Source: Sphagnum magellanicum (lineage: Eukaryota; Streptophyta; Sphagnopsida; Sphagnales; Sphagnaceae). From it: a stretch of 64,000 nt of DNA. The position numbers and the translations under genes are program-made. Shown here piece by piece: positions 1 to 9,900 of the stretch; position 1 is the first letter of the stretch, and each line of letters opens with the position of its first letter. The notes beneath the pieces are model-generated. The model did not search any database. It saw nothing but the letters and a program-made list of their open reading frames with translations, and was not told the origin of the DNA. The DNA is taken from positions 5,954,501-6,018,500 of the forward strand of contig CM038925.1 of assembly GCA_021904315.1 (NCBI GenBank), given 5' to 3'.

Positions 1-185
1 TGGCAGCATCTGCAGCTGCCTTAACTACCACTTGCTTATGTTTTCTACAACTGACAACGCTCTTGGCAAACCTTTTAGACCTTCTTTCTGTTAAGCATCA
101 AATGAAAATTTTCTTGAACCAATTCAACCTGAGAAAATGCTAAGGTGATGATGGTGATGCCTCTTCTCACAAGGGCGCTCACTCA

Positions 186-479
186 CTAGATCATGAATTG
201 TGGCAAAACTCCAATGAGTCGAGCAAAGAAAGCATTCACGTAATTTACCCCTGCTGTTGCCACACTGAGTTCAAGCTTCAAGTCTTTGATCTTTTGCTTC
301 ACGGAAACGGTCATTGCCAGTGTTTTATCGTGCGATTTTTGCAAGTGCTTATTCACTTGTGCTTTGACTGCGCTCATCATTTCACACTTGATATCGATGT
401 AGGCATCCTTTAGTTGACGACGTATGGATGCACTCTCCCTTTCAAGTGCTTGTTGGACGATGCCGCGTTCCGTCTCCAC
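186..479 (-). other. Open stretch with coiled-coil character, unknown
   Basis: A minus-strand open stretch of about 97 codons, rich in Lys, Glu, Gln and Ala with heptad-like spacing, so a coiled coil is plausible. No ATG opens it; the first in-frame start-like codon is GTG, and a telomere-like TTTAGGG pair lies just upstream. I recognise no family. It may be a remnant of a larger gene whose exons lie outside the window, or chance. Confidence 0.2.
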
Positions 480-495
480 TATTTGTGCGTCTAGG

Positions 496-509
496 TTTAG
501 GGTTTAGGG
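496..509 (+). repeat. Two plant-type telomere units (TTTAGGG)
   Basis: Two perfect tandem TTTAGGG heptamers. This is the usual plant telomere unit, and short copies (telo-boxes) also occur in plant promoters. Two units are too few to indicate a former chromosome end. Confidence 0.6.
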
Positions 510-636
510 TCTCAAGAAGCACATGATCTGTAGCCGATTTTGGCTATTACTGCTGCAGTGTGATGTTTTGCAGAATGCGTATAGATTGTGTCCCTAAGAC
601 TCAAAGATTGATGATCTCATTTTGAATTTTTTTCAG

Positions 637-942
637 GTGGAACTTGAAAGTGTAAGAAAGCTTGCAGCGAGGATGCAAGAGGACAGTGAAGAACTGGAGA
701 GGGAGAGAGGCAGCAGGCGAGTGGAAGGTGTCCGGGAGAGACTTCTCATTATGGAGAAAGTGGAGAGTTTGTCGCACCTGTACCTAGGAGGCTTGGAGGA
801 GGTTCGTGCTAATGTCTTCAATGTGAAGTTTAGTTGCTGTGACCGTGTTGATAAATTGGAAGATCAATGGAAAAAGTTTTAGCAGCAACGGTAGGAAACT
901 GCTGCTACCTCCGGAGATGAACTTAGATCCATGCCTTGTCAG
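637..942 (+). pseudogene. Degenerate coiled-coil exon
   Basis: A pyrimidine tract ending in CAG stands before 637 and a good donor (GTAAGT) begins at 943, so this looks like one exon of 306 bases. The first frame is rich in Glu and Arg and looks like a coiled coil for about 82 codons. It then meets TAG twice (from 880) before continuing open to the donor with a plausible protein composition. The two stops sit in a Gln-rich stretch and could each have been CAG. No neighbouring exon is recognised and I cannot name the family. Confidence 0.4.
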
Positions 943-1030
943 GTAAGTTGCATCACTCTCCCCTTTAGCTTCAAGACCCTGTGAAAGACATGTCTCGTTG
1001 TAGGACGATGCTAAAGAAGGTAGCAATATG

Positions 1031-1375
1031 GATTCCAGAACAGTAATGATTGCGATCTGAATCTCTGCCAGTTTGTTTGAGATGCTCAGGTTCTTCGTAT
1101 CTATGCGGAGAACCTGCACGATGTAGATTTCCATAGCAATAATGCTACCGATCTGAATTTCTGTGAGTTTGTTTGAGATGCTCAGGTTCTTTGTGACGAC
1201 CTGGAGAACTTGCACAACATAGATTTCGATAGCAATGATGATTTCGATATGAATATCTGCAATTTTGTTTGAAAGGCTCAGGGGCGTCTTAACGATCTGG
1301 AGAACCTGCGCAACGCTATAGATTTCCATAGCAGTGATGATATCGATCTGAATTTCTGCGAGGTTGTTTGAGATG
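1031..1375 (+). repeat. About 96-bp tandem repeat, 3.6 copies
   Basis: Units begin near 1031, 1126, 1222 and 1320 (spacing 95, 96 and 98 bases), each carrying a GATTTCCATAGCA-like start and a TTTGTTTGAGATGCTCAG-like middle. On the plus strand each unit has an in-frame TGA. The minus strand is open through all units but lacks an ATG. The near-multiple-of-three period hints at former coding repeats, but nothing shows present expression. Confidence 0.7.
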
Positions 1376-2011
1376 TACACACCAGGGAGCACAAGGAAGA
1401 AGAAGAAGGTATAGAGAGCTTTCTACCTTCACTGCCTTTTCAACTTTCTTGAGGTCCATCTCAAGCTTCAGATCAACGCCTTCGTACAGATGTTATGTGA
1501 TGGCTGTGCCCTAATAAGAAGCAAAAACGTCCAGTAATTGATTAAGTCTGGCCAGTTTTGTTTTCACTTTTAGTTTTGGTTGTTTTAGTTGGCTAATGTT
1601 GTGTGCTACCTGACTACAAATGTTCAGACTCCAATGCATGGCGGAAGGTTAGGAATGCTACTGTAGTAGGTCCATCAAGACCATCTTTCCTTTTGCATTC
1701 TTTCTTAGTTTAGATGGGTTCCACTCAGTATCCTGAACCTCATTTGCTGAAAGAAAATCCTAGGTTATGATATTTCCTTAATTCATGAATATTGTCATTT
1801 TTATTGGTATGGAGTGTCTGCGATGTTGTTCTGTAGTTTCCTCGCAATGCTTAGGTGTGGACTAGAAACTTTAATTTGGGTGAAGGACTGGTTTGGACCA
1901 CAGTTGTACTAAGAAAATGTGCTAGATGGTCACTTTCTTTTTTTGCAATCAAATTTGATTTACTGAAATGAGATTTGTTTGGGAAACATTGTATGCTTGC
2001 TGGTTGTGCAG
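1376..2011. other. Gene-free stretch
   Basis: I see no recognisable coding sequence or repeat here. It includes the intron-like sequence leading to the acceptor before 2012. The N-terminal exons expected of an ARGONAUTE were not found in it. Confidence 0.5.
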
Positions 2012-5000
2012 ATATTCCCCTGTTGGCCGCTCCTTCTATTCTCCAAACCTTGGTACTAGACAGTCACTGGGAGATGGACTGGAAAGCTGGCGCGGTTTCT
2101 ACCAAAGTATACGCCCAACTCAGATGGGCCTATCCTTAAACATTGGTAAGAGGAGAAGACCCTTGACCTTCAAGTGGTCGTTGTACTTTGACTTGTGCAA
2201 CATGTTGCAAGTAGACTTTGGCAACTTATGGCAGCATTTAGATGTCAGGTCAGATTTCTGCTTTCAGCACATACTGTCCAAGAAATTTGGCAATTTTGTA
2301 CCCTGTGATGGCAAGTACTTGGGATTCACCAGTCTACATGCTGTGGATTCTTCAAATATGGAGTGAATTCTAGATCTCATGGCTTGTGGGTTTGTCACAA
2401 ACATGTCATCAACTGCCTTTATTGAGCCAAAAACTGTGATGGAGTTCATTTAGGATCTTCTGAACAAGGATATATCAAGGGGATTAATGGATGCCGATCG
2501 AATAAAGGTCTGATTAGAGCCTAGCTTATATACCTGTGCTCTTGCAAAGTGGTCATTAGTAAATCCCTAAAAGAAAATCTTGATTTTGGATTTGGCAGCA
2601 ACCTCTGTTGAGACATCTCTGAAGTTCACTTCATACCTTATTGGGTGTCTGTATCATGATTGAGGAATTTCTTTGCCCATGGAATCAATTAAACTCAATT
2701 TGTGCATTAAAGGGGGACTGGACTTGCAGATCAAAAAAGCCTTGCATGGTGTGAAGGTTGAGGTCACACATCGTGGAAGTATGCGACGAAAATACCAAGT
2801 TTCAAGGCTCATGAAACTAGCCACAAATGAGCTTGTGTATGCAGCATCCTAACTTGTACCTTTAAAGTGGTATGCTCATCTTTTCAGTTTGCAATTGGAT
2901 GGAGTCTGGAAAAGGTCAAAGTAGTCATGGGTGTTTTGGATAGAGGCCACCCGGTTCACAATGAGTTCTTCTTGCAGATTCCTTGTTGATGAGAGGGGGA
3001 CTATGAAGTCTGTCACTGAATACTTTAAAGAGACATATGGGTATGTCATTCACCACCCATTCTTGCCATGCCTTCAAGTTGGCAATCAACAAAGACCCAA
3101 CTATCTTCCTATGGAGGTGTGCAAAATTGTGGAAGGTCAGTGGTACTTGAAGCGCTTGAATGAAAAGTAGATTACAACTCTCTTGAAAGTCACTTGCCAG
3201 CGACCTTATGAACGTGAGAAGGATATTTTGCAGGTTCTTGTTTGCTCTGAAGTCTGCTTGTGGCTGTTCTTGTTGATCAGGAGTTAGTTGATGTCTCTTG
3301 CTTTTTCAATTTGTATGGACTTTGTGCGGATGGCTCTTTTGAACGCTTTCAAATGTGCAATATGCCTATGCATCTTTGTGTAATTCCATCATTTGAATTG
3401 GCATGTGGGTCTTTTGTGGGTGGGTTGTAGACTGTGAATCATAATGCATACCATCAGGATCCATATGCACAAGAATTTGGTATTCGCATCAGTGCCCACC
3501 TCGCACAAGTGGAGGCTCGTATTCTACCAGCTCCTCGGGTTTGTCTCTTCCCACCACATGCTTGTGTATCTGACAAGTGCCTGCTAGATTTAACCCGTTG
3601 CAATTGATTCTTACTGTATTTTGGGTGACTTCGTAGCTCAAGTATCATGTTACTGGGAGAGAGAAAGAATGCCTTCCTCAAGTAGGACAGTGGAATATGA
3701 TGAACAAGGTATGCAAAATTGTTGTGTTCAGGTGATGACAACTTCTTTTGTGCTTGCTGGATTGAAGCTGCTATGATGAAGATGTCTTGCAACTATTGTG
3801 CAATTAGAAAGTCATGATTTGCAGGAGAAGTTGCACCAGCTCATGTTGTCAGTCAATCATTTATGTTGCTTATTTCAGATTATGATTCTGGATGTGTGCT
3901 TGTTATCTGCTTTGGCCTGTCTCATGCCAATGTTAAAACCGTGGTGTGACCATCTTTCAGGATGCTGACCAGCTCTTGGGACCTAATGGTGTCAATGTCA
4001 CTAATTTGCCTCTATTGTTGGTCCAGAGATTAGGTGACTTGAGATGTAGTGTTGGCTTATCAATGGCTTTTTACTGGTAATTGATATCTTCTTTGATTTG
4101 CAGAAAATGGTGAATGGTGGAGTTGTCAGCCACTGGGCTTGTCTCAATTTTTCAAGAAGTGTTCAAGAGAATGTTGCTGTTGCATTTTGCTCTGAGTTGG
4201 CTCGAATGTGCCATACCTCTGGAATGGTAATGCGTTCCACTGTCTCAGCTGTTAGTTTGTGCTTGGATTGCATTCCTTCTTGCAATGTTCTAAAGTTGGT
4301 ATGTTGTATGGAGCAAGATTTTCATCTTGAGCCAATAGTTCCAGTTCGGAGTGTGCGCCTAGAACATTTAGAACGTGCTCTTACACATCTGTGTGAGGAA
4401 GTTAAGAAAAGGACTAAGGAAAAAGACTTAGATCTCCTTGTGGCGATTCTGCCTGATAGCAATGGATCACTTTATGGTGTGTAAGCTGTTCAATGAGCTT
4501 TCTATCAGAATTTGAGAACTTCTAGATTTGCTTATTGATGGTCCTGGGTATGTGGTAGCAGTCAGTTAGCTGCTTTGTTTATACTTGCATTTAGGGATGT
4601 CTATGCTTTACTCATATGTATGGGGGACTGTTTCTGTTTTCTTATAGTGTAGTTGTGGATGTAGGTGATTTGAAGAAGTAGTGTGAGATTGTCCTTGGGG
4701 TAGTGTCACAATGCTGTCTGACCAAGCATGTTTACAAGATGAGCAAACAATATTTGGCCAATGTGGCTTTGAAGATCAATGTCAAGGTACATTGTTTGTG
4801 ATATGACCTTGTCATTGTTTAAGTTCTGTCAGAGGTTGAAAGTCTTGGAGAGGAGAATTGCATAGTTGTAGGGTTGATTTGGGTGGCTACTCATGTGTTA
4901 CTAGCTTGCTGGGAGGACAGGTTGGGGGCCGGAACACTGTCTTGGTTGATGCACTTTCATGAGAATCCCATTAGTAAGTGACATTCCCACCATCATATTT

Positions 5001-5364
5001 GGTGCTAATGTCACACATCCACATCCTGGGGAGGATTCAAGCCCTTCCATTGCAGTAGTGAGTTTCTCTTAATCAGAGTTTTTGCCACTTGATGATTTCT
5101 AGCTTCTTGTGTTCCCATAGAAATCACTGCATTCCAGCTCTTGAATATAACACTTGTAAGTTAGGGGTTGGAAGTTGTAAAACATGGTTGTTGATTTCTT
5201 GGAATTCTGGATGGAAATAGGTGGTAGCTTCACAAGACTGGCCTGAAGTCACCAAGTATGCTGGTCTAGTTTGTGCTTAAACACACCGATAAGAATTGAT
5301 TCAAGACCTCTACAAAACTTGGGTGAATCCCTAGAAAGGCCATTGTACATGTGGCATGATAAAG
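2012..5364 (+). pseudogene. ARGONAUTE1-like pseudogene, both ends missing
   Basis: Eleven exon-like blocks, most flanked by GT-AG, read as plant AGO1 in order: 2012-2145, 2402-2507, 2730-2834, 2978-3233, 3431-3538, 3637-3708, 4104-4226, about 4318-4476, 4665-4786, 4921-5057 and 5221-5364. Recognisable motifs include [46 protein letters not shown] (PAZ/L2), NGSLYG (MID) and [14 protein letters not shown] (PIWI). Functional AGO1 binds small RNAs and slices targets. This copy has in-frame stops at 2451, 3168, 4679, 5278, 5290 and 5332, and a one-base frameshift near 4962. The first PIWI catalytic Asp is Asn (GAN in place of GAD). N-domain exons and everything after about the first third of PIWI are absent. 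Retained introns make it a non-processed pseudogene; exon edges are estimates. Confidence 0.9.
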
Positions 5365-5755
5365 TAATACTCCTTTCTTTGGACCTTTTTCTCCCTCAAC
5401 TCAATGGTGATGTGGAGATTGGTTCATTATCTTCATGGGGGAGAATGTCTTGCTCCAGCTTTCAACTGAGGTTTGAGGAAAAAAGGATAGCACTCAAGCC
5501 AGGCCATTGCGGACATTTTCTTGTTTGGCATCAATTGGTAGTTGAGGCCTGAAAAACACCTTTTTGTTGCACAATGCTCTTTTGCTATTGCTGAACCTTG
5601 GAAAATGTTCCCATAATTTTGTAACTTTCCTTTTGGAATATATAGTTCTTTGCCTTGTACATGTGTTTCTCAGTGATTATAGAGTTTTGTTGATCGATCT
5701 GTTGTTGATAGGCACTCTAGGCAATTCTAGATAGCACATTGAACAAAGTAGATGA
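5365..5755. other. Gene-free stretch after the AGO remnant
   Basis: The next expected PIWI exon is not present downstream of the last recognisable AGO block. An open stretch at 5271-5552 overlaps the pseudogene end and has no recognised similarity beyond it. Confidence 0.4.
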
Positions 5756-5796
5756 AAACCCTAAACTCTAACCCTAACCCTAACCCTAACCTTAAC
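5756..5796 (+). repeat. Degenerate telomere-like CCCTAA array
   Basis: AAACCCTAAACTCTAACCC is followed by further CCCTAA units and then CCTTAAC. Most units are six bases, not the seven usual in plant telomeres. The stretch is short and imperfect. Confidence 0.6.
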
Positions 5797-6109
5797 AGTG
5801 GGACCATGTGACACATGGCGATTCAAACTCTCAAAATATTAGTTGCATTTGCAACTACATTGTGCGGTCACTAAGTTGCCACATGGCATGATCCTGATAA
5901 TTAAACCCTATAACTCTAACCTTAATTTGTGCCACGTGTACAATGACATAGCATGGTTGATCAAGCCTTAAATCCAACACGTGTCCACACCCCAACGGCT
6001 ACGACTTAGACGGTCTAGATTAATCAAAGTAATTTTTAAAACTAAATATTTAATTATAAAATAAAAGTACACGTGTTCGCATACAATTGGGTTAGCGAAT
6101 TAACATGTA

Positions 6110-6352
6110 ATGCAGTGTGAATGCAACCCTTGTAGTTGCATGTAGTCGCACGACCAACTGCTAGTATAGAGTATGGGTGGATGAAATTGTATAACCCAAC
6201 CGTATGTACTTGTATTATACGATTGTTGCATGCAACTGCAATTTTCATGCAACTTGTCTTAGGCAACTGGGTGAATTTCTAGTTACATGTGTCGCATGCA
6301 ATTGAAAACCAGTTGCATAAGACGGTTGCAAAATGCCAAATTTCTAGTAGTG
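6110..6352. mobile_element. CACTA-like transposon terminus with subterminal motifs
   Basis: Bases 6340-6352 read ATTTCTAGTAGTG, the reverse complement of CACTACTAGAAAT, a CACTA-superfamily terminal inverted repeat. Upstream, AGTTGCA or TGCAACT motifs recur in both orientations between about 6115 and 6320, as in CACTA subterminal regions where transposase binds. I did not find a convincing opposite terminus or target duplication, so this may be a solo or truncated end. Confidence 0.45.
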
Positions 6353-6990
6353 TGGTGATTGAAAAAAGGTTTCGGTTGCCAAATTGTTGGTAACTAAGAA
6401 CTTTCGGTTGGTCACTTGACAAATGGCAACTGAAAAATGAGTTTTGGTCACCATATCGAAAATGACTAAAAGTTTTTAATCACCCACTATTCAACGACTA
6501 AAATTGTGTGGCAATTAAAAGACATTTAAAATGCCATAGGGTTTATAGTGATTGAAACTACTACCTTTTTGGTTACTCATGAACTTGCCCTAAGCACCCA
6601 AAATGGCCTTTGACCTAAGTTCACTCTAGGTTGACCTACATTGACCCCATATTAACATGATGCAAGGTTATGTTTGCGTCCATATGTGTTCATCATGTTG
6701 TGATGGATGCATACATGTGGTGAAAACCCTTATTTAAACCCATAACATCTTGGGTTGCATTTGACCAAACCTTTTTTATATTGAAAATTTGGGCATGAAG
6801 TTAACAAATTTGATTTATTGGAAATGTGTTCAACCATCAATTATTAAGCTATTAACATATTTCACATCCACCATATATAAAATTACAAGGACTTGGTTTA
6901 AAGTTTTCAATCATTATTTTCCTATACTTATCCTTGGAGCCAATGGTGCTACAATGGTTCTAGCCTCACAATTATTGATTATTCCATGAT
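6353..6990. other. Gene-free stretch 3' of the receptor kinase
   Basis: AT-rich DNA. The first 180 bases contain degenerate repeats of a GGTTGCCAAATT or GGTCACCATAT type, possibly more of a CACTA-like element. It presumably includes the 3' untranslated region of the minus-strand kinase gene; no canonical AATAAA is obvious. Confidence 0.35.
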
Positions 6991-6996
6991 ATTTTT

Positions 6997-9900
6997 CTAT
7001 TTAGGATTCAAGTTGGTTAATTCAATTTCAACATTACTATAATTGTTGGGTATAAGAGATGAAACTAAATAGTTACTTTCACTAGTTGATACATTCACAT
7101 ATATACTTGAAACATCATTCTCACTCGAATTAGTTATAATATTAGGCAAATCCATTTCACCTTGTAACATTCTCAACACTTGTGACATTGTTGGGCGTTT
7201 TGTTGTTTCTACTTGCACGCATAAAAGTGCCACATTAATCACACGTTGCACTTCACTTTCCACAATTGTGTTTTGTATTTTTGGGTCCACCAAGCTTATC
7301 AACATGTTTGTTTTGTGCAAAGACCATGCCTGCAATAGTTTGACAATTCAAGTTTATCAAACAATAATTATTACTTTATATCTTTATAAATTATTACTTG
7401 TAAATTTTAGAGTGAAAAAATATAAACCATAATTGTAAGAAATGTGGAAATGATGTTGCAACTTTTGTGACACTTTTTTAAGAACTCACAAATAGATTGA
7501 TTGTGTACACATGATTAATTTTACCATTGTCACCATTCATTTCCAACATGATTTTATTCCTTTAGAATCTAATATATGTTTTCATCACATGAATGAAAGT
7601 TGATGTTAAAATTGTTCCTAATGTTTTAAAAATATAATAGTTTTGAAAGGCAAGATGATCAAATGTTCTTACCCATTCAACAAGGTACATGTTGTTTGTT
7701 GCATTTTGAAGTATGGCCTTCCTGCCGCTAATAATTTCAAGTAAAAGAACACCGAAGCTATACACATCAACCTTTGTACTGAGTTGACCCAATGTTGCAT
7801 ACTCCGGAGACATATATCCACTATATAATAGAATATCACAATTCATGTAATTTAACATCCAAACCAAAGTGAGAAAAATTAGTCATTTTGTAAATATATT
7901 CATAATTACATTTTAGTAATGTTAAACTCAAATGTTGCAATTATAATAAATTTTGATCTATATGATATTATTTTGATACATGTTATTAATCAAACTTATT
8001 GCACTTACAGTGTTCCGGCAACTTGTGTGAATAATTGACTTTGATTGTCGGAAAATAATCGTGCCAAACCAAAATCAGCAATTTTTGCATTAAAGTTTTT
8101 GTCAAGAAGGATGTTGGATGCTTTGATGTCTCGATGTATAATGCGTGGTTGCAAATCTTCATGGAGGTAAATTAAGCCTCGAGTAATGCCCACAAATATT
8201 TGAAAACGTGTTGGCCAATCTAAGAATATGTTATCCTCCATATTTGAACCTGCAAGCATAAAATATGAAGTCCTCAGTTGACATGATCATGGGTCAATTA
8301 TCATGATACATGTGGATTTAGAATCACATTGAACTATTTTTAACACATTATAGGTAATGAAGGTGAAAAGTTAGTCATATACCCCATAAGGCTTCTGCAA
8401 GATTTTTGTTTTCTACAAATTCATACACAAGAAGACGTTGTGTATGGTGTAAACAACACCCTTTCAACTTCACAAGGTTTTTGTGTCTAGCACCAGTGAT
8501 AGACACAACTTCATTCAAAAAATCATCAATGCCTTGGTGAGATTTTGTCGTCAATAGCTTTACTGCCAATTTTGTCCCATCCAATAAGATTCCCTACAAT
8601 ATACACAAAAAAATGCTATGCATTGTTTATTGGAAATTTGACACAAATCACACCAAAGTAAAAACTTAAATTAAAATTTGAAAATATATGAAAAGATGTA
8701 TGATGATAAAAGGGCATGCAAGATGTTGATAAAATCACCTTGTAAACAACACCAAATCCACCTTCCCCAAGCTTGTTATCTTGATGAAAATCTCCCGTAG
8801 CTCTACTTAGCATGTTATAGGAATATAATGTAGGTTGCACTTGTTGTTTAGCAAATTCTACAAGGAAGTGCAAGGTGTAATATTAACACACATTCACTTT
8901 ACTTTGGATAATTAAATGAATAAGAATGAGATTGATATTACATACTAATACCAAGTTTGAACAAACCTACACAATGTGTCATATATGGCTAATCATTATC
9001 TTAGCTAGTGATAACAATAAAAGCAGAATGACAAGAAATAATCATATAAATGAATGATACAATACAGTAATAGACAAACAAAAACACACCTTGTTGGATT
9101 TCATGCAAAGCTAATGCATTTGCACGATATTTCCGTAATATTACCACACCAATAATTCCACCAAAAACAAAAATAATTGGTAGTGTTGTGGACAATATCA
9201 AATTTAACTTATTTTTGCTTTGAATCCATACTGCCACAAGTGAAAAAAATAATTAATGTGTTAGTTTGGAATGAAAAGCAAAACAACATCAAACAACTAA
9301 CTAATTTCCATTATTCTAACATGCCAACAATATTGACATTTCACAACTAAGAATTTTCTTTTGCATACCCCCACATTAGCATCACAAGACAAAGAAAAGT
9401 TCCTTATTTTCAACATTTGGAACTTTAATGTATTCCAAATGCATCCCCCAAATTACAAAATTTATTTTTTATTTTAGTTTTCAAATTTAATTTTATAATG
9501 TGACATTTTAACCAAAAAATCTTAATGGATTAATTGTACCTATTTAATGTGACATGTTGTAGATTAGGTGCAAGGCTCATATGAAGACCCTAGATTTTCA
9601 ATTTATGAAATTGAACTTCAAACATATAATATAAATATCCTTTTTTTTATCATAAATATCTAAAAGTGATACCTATTTATAATTTCAACAAGTATATGTT
9701 GAAACTATTTTATGTATACAAGTTCCTTTTTCAATTCAAGGGTCTTGTTTAATTAATAGAGTAATGATGAAAATAAATATGGAATACAACCCTTCTATGG
9801 TAATGTAATGGGGATAGGGAATTGTTGTGAATGTAATCCCAACTTGTAGAGGGCTGCCCATTCGGGTTGCAACAACTGCTTTGTTGATTATTGCATGCGA

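Noticed and set aside
784..1392. 202-codon minus-strand frame
   Set aside because: It starts at GTG, covers the 96-bp tandem repeat, and overlaps the plus-strand exon-like block; it is best explained by the repeat.
5756..5796. True telomere or chromosome end
   Set aside because: Too short and degenerate, with mostly six-base units, and flanked by ordinary sequence on both sides.
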